Notes: generated by a model from the letters alone, not told the origin. A stretch of DNA of 64,000 nucleotides from Vibrio methylphosphonaticus (GCF_023634655.1 NZ_JAMKMS010000004.1:248001-312000); one strand, 5' to 3'; counted from the stretch's first letter, positions 46,888-57,118 are shown. Program-made: numbers and translations.

Positions 46888-48719
46888 TGTCAGACCAAAC
46901 TTTTGATTCAACGTCTTTCTTAAAAACAGTAACCAACCAACCCGGCGTCTATCGAATGTACGACGCCGAGTCGGTGGTGATATACGTTGGCAAAGCAAAA
47001 GATTTAAAAAAGCGGTTAGCGAGTTACTTTCGTAAGAAAGTTGACCGTGAGAAGACACGTGCTTTGGTGAGTCATATTGATAAAATTGACGTGACAGTGA
47101 CCCACACTGAAACCGAAGCGCTGATCTTAGAACATAATTACATTAAGCAATACCTACCGAAATACAACGTACTATTACGAGACGACAAGTCTTATCCGTA
47201 CATTTTTATTTCTAATCACAAGCACCCTAGATTGTCGTTGCACAGAGGGGCTCGCCGACGCAAAGGCGAATATTTCGGCCCTTACCCTGATTCAGGGGCA
47301 GTGCGTCAAACATTACATCTTATCCAAAAAATCTTTCCCGTTCGTCAGTGCGAAGATTCAGTGTATGGCAACCGAAGTCGTCCTTGTTTGATGTACCAAA
47401 TTGGGCGCTGTGCAGGACCTTGTGTTAGTAGCATTATTTCAGATGAAGACTATCAGGAACTGGTTGGTTACGTTCGTTTGTTCTTGCAAGGGAAAGACAA
47501 GCATGTGTTACAACTTCTTGTCGATAAAATGGATGAAGCCAGTCGGACGCTTAAGTTTGAAGATGCGGCAAAGTTTCGCGATCAAATCCAAGCTATTCGT
47601 CGTGTTCAAGAGCAGCAGTTTGTGTCGGAAGATAGCGATGATGACATGGATGTATTGGGCTATGCACAAGAAAATGGTGTTGCTTGTATTCATATCCTAA
47701 TGATTCGCCAAGGGAAAATACTCGGCAGTCGTAGCCATTTCCCCAAAATACCGGTCGATACAGAACAGCGTGAAGTATTTTACAGTTTCTTGAGTCAGTA
47801 TTATTTAAATCAGAGTGAGTCACGCACGATCCCAAGCCGCATTATTCTTAATAGTGGTCTTATGGACGAGGTGGCCGATTTGCAGGCGGGATTGTCAGAC
47901 ATCGCGGGTCGAAAAGTGACATTTAATACCGACCCATCAGGCTCTCGTGGCCAATACCTGAAGCTTTCTAATACTAATGCATTGACGGCTATTACCAGCA
48001 AAATCAATCATAAAATGACGGTGAATCAACGTTTTAAAGCGTTGCAAAAAGTGTTTAAACTCGACAGTATTACCCGCATGGAGTGTTTCGATATTAGTCA
48101 TACCATGGGTGAAAACACCATTGCATCTTGTGTCGTGTTTAATCAAGAAGGCCCCGTAAAACAAGAGTACCGTCGTTACAACATTACTGGTATTACTGGG
48201 GGGGACGATTATGCTGCGATGGGGCAGGTACTTGAACGTCGTTATTCAAAAGTAGATGTTGATAAAATTCCAGACATCATTTTTATCGATGGCGGTAAAG
48301 GCCAGCTAAATCGTGCTGTCGAGATCGTATCGAAGTACTGGGGTGAGTGGCCCAAATTACCGCTGTTGATTGGTATCGCGAAAGGGGTGACTCGCAAGCC
48401 AGGTTTAGAGACACTCATTACGCCACAGGGGGATGAGTTTAATTTGCCAAGTGATGCGCCAGCGCTGCATCTAATACAGCACATTCGTGATGAAAGTCAC
48501 AACCATGCGATCGCTGGGCACAGAGCTAAGCGCGCAAAAGCAAGAAGAACCAGTCCACTTGAAGGAATTGAAGGTGTTGGGCCAAAACGCCGTCAAGCTT
48601 TACTTAAGTATATGGGTGGCTTACAAGAATTAAAGCGTGCAACTGTTGAAGAAATCGCCAAAGTGCCCGGAATTAGTATTTCTTTGGCAGAAAACATCTA
48701 TCAAGCATTGAAACACTAG
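46887..48719 (+). CDS. uvrC: Excinuclease ABC subunit C
   Basis: A 610-residue nuclease of nucleotide excision repair. The GIY-YIG domain starts [20 protein letters not shown]. The UVR motif (about 205-240), a C-terminal RNase H-like nuclease domain ([28 protein letters not shown]) and two helix-hairpin-helix motifs at the end ([30 protein letters not shown]) are present. The start is GTG, overlapping the varA stop. The pair gacA/uvrY-uvrC is conserved in gamma-proteobacteria. Confidence 0.97.
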   Translation: MSDQTFDSTSFLKTVTNQPGVYRMYDAESVVIYVGKAKDLKKRLASYFRKKVDREKTRALVSHIDKIDVTVTHTETEALILEHNYIKQYLPKYNVLLRDDKSYPYIFISNHKHPRLSLHRGARRRKGEYFGPYPDSGAVRQTLHLIQKIFPVRQCEDSVYGNRSRPCLMYQIGRCAGPCVSSIISDEDYQELVGYVRLFLQGKDKHVLQLLVDKMDEASRTLKFEDAAKFRDQIQAIRRVQEQQFVSEDSDDDMDVLGYAQENGVACIHILMIRQGKILGSRSHFPKIPVDTEQREVFYSFLSQYYLNQSESRTIPSRIILNSGLMDEVADLQAGLSDIAGRKVTFNTDPSGSRGQYLKLSNTNALTAITSKINHKMTVNQRFKALQKVFKLDSITRMECFDISHTMGENTIASCVVFNQEGPVKQEYRRYNITGITGGDDYAAMGQVLERRYSKVDVDKIPDIIFIDGGKGQLNRAVEIVSKYWGEWPKLPLLIGIAKGVTRKPGLETLITPQGDEFNLPSDAPALHLIQHIRDESHNHAIAGHRAKRAKARRTSPLEGIEGVGPKRRQALLKYMGGLQELKRATVEEIAKVPGISISLAENIYQALKH

Positions 48720-48767
48720 TAAAAATCCCGCACCATAAAGACGCAGTAAAATAGAGCTGATAATCAT

Positions 48768-49325
48768 ATGCGTTTAAATATACCTAACATTTTGTCTTTG
48801 CTGAGATTATTTCTCATCCCCGTGTTCGTCGTAGCATTTTATTTACCCTATAGCTGGGCACCTTTTGCCGCAGCAACGATTTTTTGGGTAGCAGGCTTCA
48901 CCGACTGGCTGGATGGAATGCTAGCAAGAAAGCTAAACCAAACTTCGCGCTTCGGAGCCTTTATTGATCCTGTTGCGGACAAAGTGCTGGTTGCCACGGC
49001 GTTGATACTGATCACTGACCATTATCATAGCATTTGGATCACCATCCCTGCGGTTACCATGATAGGACGCGAAATCATCATTTCAGCCTTGAGAGAGTGG
49101 ATGGCAGAGATAGGAAAACGTGCAAGTGTTGCCGTTTCTTGGGTTGGTAAAGTCAAGACGGTGACACAGATGTTGGCGCTATGGCTACTGGTCTGGCGTT
49201 ATGATGATTGGATGATTTGGGTAGGATATGCTGCTTTGTATATCGCAACGATACTGACTTACTGGTCAATGATGCAGTATTTGTCGGCAGCAAAAGACGA
49301 CTTACTGAATTCAGAAGACGATTAG
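48768..49325 (+). CDS. pgsA: CDP-diacylglycerol-glycerol-3-phosphate 3-phosphatidyltransferase
   Basis: A 185-residue inner-membrane enzyme with about four to six helices, making phosphatidylglycerol phosphate. The CDP-alcohol phosphotransferase motif is clear: [19 protein letters not shown] followed by FIDPVADK. The length is the family norm (about 182). It follows uvrC by 48 bases in the usual uvrY-uvrC-pgsA order and ends in a strong terminator. Confidence 0.96.
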   Translation: MRLNIPNILSLLRLFLIPVFVVAFYLPYSWAPFAAATIFWVAGFTDWLDGMLARKLNQTSRFGAFIDPVADKVLVATALILITDHYHSIWITIPAVTMIGREIIISALREWMAEIGKRASVAVSWVGKVKTVTQMLALWLLVWRYDDWMIWVGYAALYIATILTYWSMMQYLSAAKDDLLNSEDD

Positions 49326-49337
49326 AATTTAAACAAG

Positions 49338-49365
49338 AAAAGGCGAGCGATGAGCTCGCCTTTTT
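49338..49365 (+). terminator. Terminator after pgsA
   Basis: GGCGAGC, five-base loop, GCTCGCC, flanked by AAAA and TTTTT. Confidence 0.93.
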
Positions 49366-49564
49366 CATACTTGTAAGTCGTTAAAGCTGATGTACAAAGA
49401 TAAATTCGTAAATTTGGGCTCAGCCTACAGCCAATCAACCTTCAACTTGGCGAAAATGAGCAGTTAGATCGCAAATAATCGGCATGTTTATGCTACTAAA
49501 TTGAGCAAATCGCCCGTTTTTGAATGTTTATTAGGCAAACGATTCAAAATATAAAAAAATACTA

Positions 49565-49600
49565 TTGACTCATTTGGTCGATTACGTAAAATGCATCCCG
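49565..49600 (+). promoter_or_regulatory. Promoter of the tRNA cluster
   Basis: TTGACT (49565-49570), 16-base spacer, TAAAAT (49587-49592), then the GC-rich segment GCATCCCG, the kind of discriminator seen in stringently controlled stable-RNA promoters. The first tRNA begins 48 bases later. Confidence 0.7.
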
Positions 49601-49647
49601 TACTCAAGAGGAACTGCCTAGAGCAACTTCAAGAGTAGCAATAAAAA

Positions 49648-49721
49648 GGCGCCTTGGCAGAGTGGCTATGCAGCGGATTGCAAATCCGTGGACCTCGGTT
49701 CGACTCCGGGAGGCGCCTCCA
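49648..49721 (+). tRNA. tRNA-Cys (GCA)
   Basis: 74 bases with encoded CCA. Acceptor GGCGCCT pairs with AGGCGCC; anticodon GCA sits in ATTGCAAAT; the T-loop is GGTTCGACTCC. Confidence 0.95.
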
Positions 49722-49756
49722 TTCTCTTAACGAGAAATGGTTATGTGAGAAAATTT

Positions 49757-49832
49757 GCGATACTAGCTCAGTTGGTAGAGCGCAACCTTGCCAAGGTTGA
49801 GGTCATCGGTTCGAACCCGATGTATCGCTCCA
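49757..49832 (+). tRNA. tRNA-Gly (GCC), copy 1
   Basis: 76 bases with CCA. Acceptor GCGATAC pairs with GTATCGC; anticodon loop TTGCCAA; T-loop GGTTCGAACCC. Identical to copy 2 at 50039. Confidence 0.96.
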
Positions 49833-49912
49833 AATTTTGAATGCACCGTGACAACGATGCATAAGATGGTGTTTTACTTTTCAGTAATCGGCATCGCAAT
49901 AAAGAATTGCGT

Positions 49913-49999
49913 GCCCTGGTGGTGGAATTGGTAGACACAAGGGATTTAAAATCCCTCGGCGTTCGCGCTGTGCCGGTTCAAGTCCGGCCCGGGGCACCA
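49913..49999 (+). tRNA. tRNA-Leu (TAA)
   Basis: 87 bases with CCA and a long variable arm (CGGCGTTCGCGCTG). Acceptor GCCCTGG pairs with CCGGGGC using one G-U pair; anticodon loop TTTAAAA gives TAA. Confidence 0.95.
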
Positions 50000-50038
50000 T
50001 CTATTAAAGTCTATGTAGTATCATTACTATATAGCAAT

Positions 50039-50114
50039 GCGATACTAGCTCAGTTGGTAGAGCGCAACCTTGCCAAGGTTGAGGTCATCGGTTCGAACCC
50101 GATGTATCGCTCCA
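50039..50114 (+). tRNA. tRNA-Gly (GCC), copy 2
   Basis: 76 bases, base-for-base the same as copy 1, with CCA encoded. Followed at once by the terminator of the tRNA transcript. Confidence 0.96.
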
Positions 50115-50118
50115 ATTC

Positions 50119-50148
50119 AAAGCCCTAGCAGAAATGCTAGGGCTTTTT
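50119..50148 (+). terminator. Terminator of the tRNA cluster
   Basis: AAAGCCCTAGC, six-base loop, GCTAGGGCTTTTT. Confidence 0.93.
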
Positions 50149-50315
50149 GGTTTTTACCGTCGATAACCTTTCATCCCTTAAGCTTTCATTGCCTTAAGCT
50201 TTCATTTTTATCCCTTTCTTACCGCCCTAAGCGTGCCAAATCAGACTTTATCTTAGTGGTCGTTTTTGCCATGATGTGTGACTCATTGCTAAAAATAAAC
50301 GACTCTGGAGTAAGC

Positions 50316-51032
50316 ATGTTTACAGGAATTATCCAATCTGTCGCCACCATTGACAAAATCACGGACTTAAATGGCATTCGTACGTTCGAGATTAATTTCC
50401 CTCCCGGTTTTTGTGTGGATTTGGAGATCGGTGCAAGTGTCGCAGTAGATGGTGTTTGCTTGACGGTGACCGAACTCATTGATGACAATCGTGCTTTGTT
50501 TGATGTCATGCTACAAAGCTTACTGATTACTACGCTAAGTGATTTCAAGCAAGGCCAACGTATTAACGTGGAGCGAGCGGCTAAGGATGGTGCAGAAATA
50601 GGTGGGCACCCATTGTCTGGGCATGTTGACTTTAAAACGACATTGGTCGATATCCTTCAGCAAGAAGGCAATTATCGAATTCGTTTCTCTTTACCTACTG
50701 AGTGGAAGCCTTACGTATTTCCGAAAGGATACATCGCCATAAATGGAGCGAGCTTAACCGTATCTGAAGTTGATAAAGAGCAAAGCTGGTTCGATGTTTG
50801 GTTGATCCCAGAAACACTGCGCATGACGACGTTTGGGCACAAAGGTGCCGATGACTACGTCAATATCGAAATTGAACGTGGAACGCAAGTCGTTGTGGAT
50901 ACCGTGCGAGACACTATTAAAGAAACACTGGGTCCTCTGTTACCGATGTTTGAAAAGTTTCTGGAGCAACAGGGGGCGAATATTGACGTGATTGGTCAGG
51001 AAACAACGCGCCATCTTTCTGATAAGAAGTAA
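50316..51032 (+). CDS. ribE: Riboflavin synthase alpha chain (divergent form)
   Basis: A 238-residue two-barrel lumazine-binding enzyme that dismutates 6,7-dimethyl-8-ribityllumazine to riboflavin. Each half starts with its own motif: MFTGIIQ, GVCLTVTE and GGHPLSGHVD in the first, INGASLTVSEVD in the second. The His pair and the catalytic Cys region of the first half are present. The second barrel has INGASLTV where E. coli has IDGISLTV, and the C-terminus is about 20 residues longer than usual. GGAG lies six bases before ATG 50316, so the longer frame from 50070, running through tRNA sequence, is rejected. No FMN riboswitch was seen upstream. Confidence 0.87.
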   Translation: MFTGIIQSVATIDKITDLNGIRTFEINFPPGFCVDLEIGASVAVDGVCLTVTELIDDNRALFDVMLQSLLITTLSDFKQGQRINVERAAKDGAEIGGHPLSGHVDFKTTLVDILQQEGNYRIRFSLPTEWKPYVFPKGYIAINGASLTVSEVDKEQSWFDVWLIPETLRMTTFGHKGADDYVNIEIERGTQVVVDTVRDTIKETLGPLLPMFEKFLEQQGANIDVIGQETTRHLSDKK

Positions 51033-51560
51033 TCGATGGGTTGTGGTTAGATAATCGCGCCGTGAACCGTGGTTGCGGCGTTTATTCTACAGGTTTCATT
51101 TCATCATTTTATTGAATGTAAGCGACGTAAAAAACATTGCGATGGTAATAAGTTTTATGTTATTTTCCCGCGCAATCTCGGAGTGATTCTGGGGGATACG
51201 CGTTACCATCGTTCACACAGCGATGTAACGTAGGGTAGGTACTGATTAATCGAATAATCAGTAGACGGGATACTGTTGTCGCAAAGCGGCATGTTTAAGG
51301 AAACCCAACATTGAAACTTATTAACTCACACGTTCTTACTAGCATCGTATCTCTACGCTGCCTATTTCCTAACTGTATATTTCCTAACTGTATTGTGCGC
51401 GCTAAAAGCCATATTACAGAGCCTTGATTCCTAATTAGCTAAATCCTGTCTAAACCGATTATTCCGTTTAGCGCTCTGTCACATCTGTATTTTCAGATGG
51501 GGCGTATTTTGCTATTTATTTTGCAGGGTCTGAGCCCTGTATAAACACTAGGTTACAGAA
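51033..51560 (+). promoter_or_regulatory. Long leader region of the norspermidine operon with RNA-like hairpins
   Basis: 528 bases without an ORF. Consecutive stems occur between about 51200 and 51295: CGTTACCATCG/CGATGTAACG (one bulge), ACTGATTA/TAATCAGT with loop ATCGAA, and TGTCGC/GCGGCA with loop AAA. Further down are a partial repeat (TATTTCCTAACTGTAT twice, 51363-51393), TAAAC/GTTTA (51452-51470), ATCTG/CAGAT (51483-51498) and CAGGG-N6-CCCTG (51524-51539) about 20 bases before the ATG. The last could mask the ribosome site. No known riboswitch class is recognised. Confidence 0.45.
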
Positions 51561-54464
51561 ATGAGTACAGCATTCGATATCGAATCTACCCCCTTCGCCG
51601 CGTCTATATCGGCGACGATTCCGCACGTTAACGGAATTTATGATCTTACGCCGGATCAATTGTTGTTAGATCAAGCCGAGCATGAATCTAACGTCCGTTC
51701 ATACCCAAGGCGTCTTCCCATTGCGATTAAACACGCCTATGGCGCGTTGGTTGAAGATACGCGAGGGCAAGTTTTTCTTGATTGTTTAGCAGGGGCAGGG
51801 ACTCTTGCGATGGGTTATAACCACCCTGAAATCAATCAAGCATTAAAGGATCAACTTGATTCAGGTCTGCCTTATCAAACACTCGATATCACAACGTCGG
51901 CGAAAGAGGCGTTTATTCAACGAGTTAAAGCCTTTCTTCCAAGTGAATTCTCCAACAATTCAGTGATTCAGTTTTGTGGCCCATCTGGGGCTGACGCGGT
52001 TGAAGCTGCGATCAAACTGGCCAAGCAAACTACCGGTCGAAATACTATGTTTGCCTTTAGAGGGGCTTACCATGGCATGACCAATGGCACCATGGGAATG
52101 ATGGGTAACTTAGGCACGAAAGCTCGTCGTACAGGGCTGATGTCAGATGTGCATTTCATGCCGTTCCCCTATGATTTAAGGTGCCCATTTGGTCTTGGCG
52201 GTGATGCGGGTGCGAAACAGAGCATTCGTTATATTGAGCGCCTGCTAAATGATGATGAAGCAGGCATCATGAAACCTGCGGCCATGATTGTCGAGCCAGT
52301 CCAAGGTGAAGGTGGGGTTATTCCGGCTCCGGCTTTTTGGCTTAAAGAGCTAAGGCGCCTTTGTGATGAGCATGGTATCTTATTGATTTTAGATGAAATT
52401 CAATGTGGTGTAGGTAAGTCAGGCTACCGGTTTGCCTTTGAAGAGTCAGGCATTTCACCCGATATTCTATGCTTATCTAAAGCAATAGGTGGTGGGTTAC
52501 CAATGTCACTGTTGGTGTTTGACAAGACCATTGATACTTGGCAAGCAGGAGAGCACACCGGAACGTTTCGTGGCAACCAATTAGCCATGGTTTCTGGCGC
52601 AAAAGCGTTAGAAATTATCGAGCGAGACAACCTTGTTGAGCATGCTAACGTGGCGGGCGCCTATTTACGTTTAGGGCTAGAGCGAATTCAGAGTCGTGTT
52701 CATTGTATTGCCCAAGTGCGTGGTATGGGGTTGATGCTTGGTTTTGAAGTGATGAAGCCTACAGGAGAGAAAAACAAGTTTGGTGAACCTCTTGCTGATG
52801 GAGAGCTGACGCTGGCCATTCAGCGAGCGGCGTTGGAACGTGGATTAATGGTGGAGAAAGGTGGTCGTGATGGCTCAGTCATTCGTTTGTTGCCACCACT
52901 GATTATTTCCTATGAGCAGATTGATTTTGCCTTACGTGTGCTTGAAGAAGCGATCATTGTGGCTGGTGGCGGAGAAAAAACGCCACAAGATACCAAACGT
53001 TTGGAGTGGGAAAAACACTTTGTTCATACCGGTGCAAACGGTAGCAATGAATTTTCACAAGTCATGAACCATACCACCCAAGCAATGAAAGAAGTGCTCG
53101 AACAAACTCAAGCGCCATATTCCGCGCTTGATCCAAAGCAACTTGAAGCGGCAATTAACGCTGTAAATTTGGACCGAAATCATCACAGTTTGCAGAACGT
53201 CGTGGACAATACGGCTGACCTTGTTGCCAAAAACGCCATTTTTACCCAGCACCCTAATTGCATCGCCCATCTTCACACGCCACCGCTAATGCCAGCTATT
53301 GCAGCAGAAGCCATCATCGCTGTTTTGAATCAATCAATGGACTCTTGGGACCAGGCGTCCTCAGCGACGTATGTTGAGCAAAAAGTACTGAATTGGCTAT
53401 GTGAACGCTATGAGCTAGGGGAACTGGCGGATGGTGTATTCACAAGCGGTGGTACCCAAAGTAATTTAATGGGCTTGCTGTTAGCAAGAGATCGCTTTGC
53501 TGACATCACCACGGGTCACTCGATCCAAAAGCAAGGAATGCCAAGTTACGCTGATAAATTGCGTATTGTTTGCTCCGATAAATCACACTTTACGGTGCAA
53601 AAGTCAGCGTCATTGCTGGGTCTCGGTGAAAGAGCGGTGCATTGTGTTGCCACTCACGAAGACGGCACGATTCGCCTTGATGCATTGCAGACGGATATTT
53701 TGTCTTTACAGCAACAAGGGCTAATACCGTTCGCTTTAGTGGGCACAGCCGGTACTACCGACCATGGTGCGATTGATGATCTCAATGGGCTCGCCGCTGT
53801 CGCTTCAGCCCATAATATGTGGTTTCACGTCGACGGCGCTTACGGTGGAGCGCTGATTCTTGGTCGTCATAAAAGCAAGTTGCAAGGAATAGAGAAAGCC
53901 GATTCCGTGAGTGTCGATTTTCATAAGTTGTTTTATCAAACAATCAGTTGTGGCTCATTGTTAATCAAAGACAAAAGCAACTTTACGTATTTATTGCATC
54001 ACGCCGATTACCTCAATCGAGAGCACGATACGCTACCAAACTTAGTGGATAAGTCTATTGCGACCACTAAACGTTTTGATGCGTTAAAAGTCTTTATGAC
54101 GATGCAAAGCGTAGGGCCAGATTCGTTAGGCAGTATGGTGGATCACCTTATCGACCAGACTCAGCAAGTCGCTGAACTTGTCCGTCAGCACGCTCACTTT
54201 GAGCTGTTAGCGACGCCTTCACTTTCAACGGTGCTATTTAGAGCAAACCACCTTAACGTCGACGATTTAGACCGATTAAATCAAACCATTAGGCTAGAAG
54301 CGCTGACACAAGGGATCGCGATTTTAGGGGAAACGGTCGTAAAAGGACAATCAGCATTAAAGTTCACTATTCTTAATCCGTGTTTAACGCTTTCTCATTT
54401 TGAAGCGTTACTCAACAACATTCATCAATTAGCGCTAGAGCTAGTAGAAAAGGAAAATAAATAA
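51561..54464 (+). CDS. Fused L-2,4-diaminobutyrate aminotransferase / decarboxylase
   Basis: A 967-residue bifunctional PLP protein. Residues about 1-460 are a class III aminotransferase (DABA:2-oxoglutarate), with GPSGADAVEAAIKLAKQTTG, ILDEIQCGVGKSG and the PLP-Lys segment LSKAIGGGLP. Residues about 490-967 are a group II decarboxylase with PNCIAHLHTPPLMPA, FHVDGAYGGALIL and the PLP-Lys segment SVDFHKLFYQ. Together they turn aspartate semialdehyde into diaminopropane, the first steps to norspermidine in Vibrio. First gene of a three-gene operon; TAGGTTACAGAA before the ATG is a modest ribosome site. The stop overlaps the next start by one base. Confidence 0.95.
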   Translation: MSTAFDIESTPFAASISATIPHVNGIYDLTPDQLLLDQAEHESNVRSYPRRLPIAIKHAYGALVEDTRGQVFLDCLAGAGTLAMGYNHPEINQALKDQLDSGLPYQTLDITTSAKEAFIQRVKAFLPSEFSNNSVIQFCGPSGADAVEAAIKLAKQTTGRNTMFAFRGAYHGMTNGTMGMMGNLGTKARRTGLMSDVHFMPFPYDLRCPFGLGGDAGAKQSIRYIERLLNDDEAGIMKPAAMIVEPVQGEGGVIPAPAFWLKELRRLCDEHGILLILDEIQCGVGKSGYRFAFEESGISPDILCLSKAIGGGLPMSLLVFDKTIDTWQAGEHTGTFRGNQLAMVSGAKALEIIERDNLVEHANVAGAYLRLGLERIQSRVHCIAQVRGMGLMLGFEVMKPTGEKNKFGEPLADGELTLAIQRAALERGLMVEKGGRDGSVIRLLPPLIISYEQIDFALRVLEEAIIVAGGGEKTPQDTKRLEWEKHFVHTGANGSNEFSQVMNHTTQAMKEVLEQTQAPYSALDPKQLEAAINAVNLDRNHHSLQNVVDNTADLVAKNAIFTQHPNCIAHLHTPPLMPAIAAEAIIAVLNQSMDSWDQASSATYVEQKVLNWLCERYELGELADGVFTSGGTQSNLMGLLLARDRFADITTGHSIQKQGMPSYADKLRIVCSDKSHFTVQKSASLLGLGERAVHCVATHEDGTIRLDALQTDILSLQQQGLIPFALVGTAGTTDHGAIDDLNGLAAVASAHNMWFHVDGAYGGALILGRHKSKLQGIEKADSVSVDFHKLFYQTISCGSLLIKDKSNFTYLLHHADYLNREHDTLPNLVDKSIATTKRFDALKVFMTMQSVGPDSLGSMVDHLIDQTQQVAELVRQHAHFELLATPSLSTVLFRANHLNVDDLDRLNQTIRLEALTQGIAILGETVVKGQSALKFTILNPCLTLSHFEALLNNIHQLALELVEKENK

Positions 54465-55708
54465 TGGCAATTTTACAGATCGGTGCTGGCGGCGTTGGTT
54501 GGGTTATCGCACATAAAGCGGCGCAGAATAACCAAGTGTTGGGTGATATCACTATCGCATCACGTACCATCGCGAAATGCGAGAAAATCATTGAATCCAT
54601 CAAGGGTAAAAATAACCTTCAAGATCCGACCAAGGCTCTGCAGGCACGTTCGGTTAATGCGGATGATGTTGACGCGTTAGTCGAGCTTATCAAAGAGGTG
54701 CAACCTGATTTGGTTATCAATGCCGGTCCTCCGTGGGTGAATATCGCCATCATGGAAGCGTGTCTTCAAGCGAAAGTGTCTTATCTTGATACGTCTGTTG
54801 CTGTTGACCTTTGTTCTGAAGGTCAGCAAGTACCACAGGCCTACGACTGGCAATGGGGCTTTCGTGACAAATTTAAGGATGCGGGCATTACCGGTATCTT
54901 GGGAGCTGGGTTCGATCCTGGCGTGGTCAGTGTGTTTGCTGCGTACGCGGTTAAACATCTATTTGATGAGATCGACACGATTGACGTCATGGATGTCAAT
55001 GCTGGTGATCACGGCAAGAAATTTGCCACTAACTTTGACCCAGAAACCAATATGTTAGAGATTCAAGGCGACTCTTTCTATTGGGAGAATGGTGAGTGGA
55101 AACAAGTGGGTTGTCACTCGCGCATGCTTGAGTTTGATTTCCCGCTTGTTGGTAAGCATAAAGTGTACTCAATGGCACACGATGAAGTGCGTTCTATGCA
55201 AGAGTTTATCCCGGCGAAGCGTATCGAATTTTGGATGGGCTTTGGTGATAGTTACTTGAATTACTTTAATTGCATGCGTGATATCGGTTTGTTGAGTCCT
55301 GATCCGGTGACGCTGCATGATGGTACGGAAGTTCATCCGTTGCATGTTCTAAAAGCACTGCTTCCTGACCCTACGTCTCTTGCTCCTGGGTATACGGGAA
55401 AAACCTGTATTGGTACTTGGGTTCAGGGCACGAAAGATGGTCAGCCTCGTAGCGTGTTTATTTATAACAATGCCGATCATGAAGTGGCGTATGAAGATGT
55501 AGAACATCAAGCTATTTCTTATACGACTGGCGTTCCTGCTATCACCGCTGCACTTCAATATTTCCGAGGAGAGTGGGCTGAAGCTGGCGTATTCAACATG
55601 GAACAACTGAACCCTGACCCATTCCTCGCGACGATGCCAGAGATTGGTTTAGACTGGCATGTTCAAGAACTTGAAGTGGGTCAGCCTGATATTCAAATTT
55701 TGAAGTAG
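54464..55708 (+). CDS. Carboxynorspermidine synthase (dehydrogenase)
   Basis: A 414-residue saccharopine-dehydrogenase-like enzyme that joins aspartate semialdehyde to diaminopropane reductively with NADPH, making carboxynorspermidine. The Rossmann motif is ILQIGAGGVGWVIAHKA. VINAGPPWVNIAIMEACLQA and GAGFDPGVVSVFAAYA follow. The ATG shares its first base with the TAA of the previous gene (TAATG), so translation is coupled. AGGAAAA lies upstream inside that gene. Confidence 0.95.
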   Translation: MAILQIGAGGVGWVIAHKAAQNNQVLGDITIASRTIAKCEKIIESIKGKNNLQDPTKALQARSVNADDVDALVELIKEVQPDLVINAGPPWVNIAIMEACLQAKVSYLDTSVAVDLCSEGQQVPQAYDWQWGFRDKFKDAGITGILGAGFDPGVVSVFAAYAVKHLFDEIDTIDVMDVNAGDHGKKFATNFDPETNMLEIQGDSFYWENGEWKQVGCHSRMLEFDFPLVGKHKVYSMAHDEVRSMQEFIPAKRIEFWMGFGDSYLNYFNCMRDIGLLSPDPVTLHDGTEVHPLHVLKALLPDPTSLAPGYTGKTCIGTWVQGTKDGQPRSVFIYNNADHEVAYEDVEHQAISYTTGVPAITAALQYFRGEWAEAGVFNMEQLNPDPFLATMPEIGLDWHVQELEVGQPDIQILK

Positions 55709-55734
55709 TAGACAGTAGCAAGGCAAATCAATCC

Positions 55735-55759
55735 AAGCCGATGTATTGAACATCGGCTT
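55735..55759 (+). terminator. Intra-operon hairpin before nspC
   Basis: Perfect ten-base stem AAGCCGATGT/ACATCGGCTT with loop ATTGA, followed by TGTTGGATC. It is 12 bases before the nspC ATG. The U run is short, so it may act as a partial terminator, an RNA-processing barrier or a translation control. Confidence 0.65.
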
Positions 55760-55771
55760 TGTTGGATCTTT

Positions 55772-56923
55772 ATGAGTGATAAAATCATGCAAAACAGCGA
55801 ATTAAAAACGCCTTATTTTATGATCAATGAAGAAAAATTGATCGCTAATTTAGAGAAGGCAAAACAACTTAAAGAGTGCTCTGGAGTCAAGTTAGTACTG
55901 GCACTAAAGTGTTTCTCTACTTGGGGCGTTTTTGATGTCATCAAGCCTTATCTTGACGGCACAACAAGCAGTGGACCATATGAGGTTAGACTTGGTCACG
56001 AAACATTTGGTGGGGAGACGCATGCCTACAGCGTTGGCTACACCGAAGATGATGTGAAAGAAGTGGCGGGGCTTTGCGACAAACTGATTTTTAACTCACA
56101 GTCTCAGTTGTCGGCGCATCGTCATTTGGTGGAAGGAAAAGCTTCCATTGGCTTGCGACTAAACCCAGGTGTGAGCTATGCCGGACAAGACTTAGCGAAT
56201 CCAGCAAGGGAATTCTCTCGCTTAGGTGTACAAGCGGATCATCTTGACCCGACCGTTTTTGATTCGATTGATGGCGTGATGTTTCACATGAATTGTGAAA
56301 ATAAAGATGTGGATGCATTTACGGCGCTGTTAGATGCGATTTCAATGCAGTTTGGTGATCAATTAAATAAGCTAGACTGGGTGAGTCTAGGCGGGGGCGT
56401 CTTTTTCACTTGGCCTGATTATGATATTGAGAAGTTGGGACAAGCGCTAAAATATTTTGCCGAAAAGCATGGGGTTCAACTTTATCTAGAGCCGGGCGAA
56501 GCGATCATTACCAAGACGACAGATTTGGTTGTTACAGTGGTCGATATTGTTGAGAACGGTATGAAAACGGCGATTGTGAATTCTGCGACAGAAGCGCATC
56601 GACTTGATACCTTGATCTATAATGAACCCGCTTCAATTCGCGAAGCGACCGACAACGGCTCACATGAATATGTTATCGGCTCATGTTCTTGTTTGGCTGG
56701 CGACCAGTTTTGTGTCACGCAATTCGATAAGCCGTTAGCGATTGGTCAGCAATTGCATATTGAAGATAGCGCGGGTTATACCATGGTGAAATTAAACTGG
56801 TTCAATGGCTTAAAAATGCCAGCCGTATTTTGTCAGCGAGCAGATGGGCGAATTCAAAAGCTAAATGAATTTGGTTATGACGACTTTAAGCGCTCACTGT
56901 CTCAGTGGTCGATTGAGTCGTAG
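55772..56923 (+). CDS. nspC: Carboxynorspermidine decarboxylase
   Basis: A 383-residue fold-III PLP enzyme (alanine racemase-like barrel) that decarboxylates carboxynorspermidine to norspermidine, a signal and building block for Vibrio biofilms. The PLP Lys is in [33 protein letters not shown] and [12 protein letters not shown] are the other active-site segments. ATG 55772 is used; ATG 55787 ([13 protein letters not shown]) would also fit the family start. It is separated from the synthase gene by a hairpin. Confidence 0.95.
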   Translation: MSDKIMQNSELKTPYFMINEEKLIANLEKAKQLKECSGVKLVLALKCFSTWGVFDVIKPYLDGTTSSGPYEVRLGHETFGGETHAYSVGYTEDDVKEVAGLCDKLIFNSQSQLSAHRHLVEGKASIGLRLNPGVSYAGQDLANPAREFSRLGVQADHLDPTVFDSIDGVMFHMNCENKDVDAFTALLDAISMQFGDQLNKLDWVSLGGGVFFTWPDYDIEKLGQALKYFAEKHGVQLYLEPGEAIITKTTDLVVTVVDIVENGMKTAIVNSATEAHRLDTLIYNEPASIREATDNGSHEYVIGSCSCLAGDQFCVTQFDKPLAIGQQLHIEDSAGYTMVKLNWFNGLKMPAVFCQRADGRIQKLNEFGYDDFKRSLSQWSIES

Positions 56924-57118
56924 AGTGCAGCGCAATTAAACCATTTACCTTGATGGACAACGTTACCTTGATGGATAACGGTGTAGTTGAAAAGCTAAAA
57001 CTTGCCTTGACGAATGAAAGGTGGCTTAGCAAACTGCGAGATGAAAAGTAAACGCTATTCTCATGCTTTATATGTATGAGAATAGCAGAGCGTATCAAAC
57101 ATAAATTAAGTGATGACT

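Noticed and set aside
49907..50128. 73-codon plus-strand frame
   Set aside because: It runs through the tRNA-Leu and second tRNA-Gly genes; no ribosome site.
50149..50315. FMN riboswitch before ribE
   Set aside because: No RFN-type conserved blocks are seen; the gap is short and holds only a small direct repeat (CCTTAAGCTTTCATT twice).
51260..51310. GEMM (c-di-GMP) riboswitch in the norspermidine leader
   Set aside because: CGCAAAGC resembles part of the GEMM core, but the other conserved blocks and the tetraloop receptor arrangement are absent.
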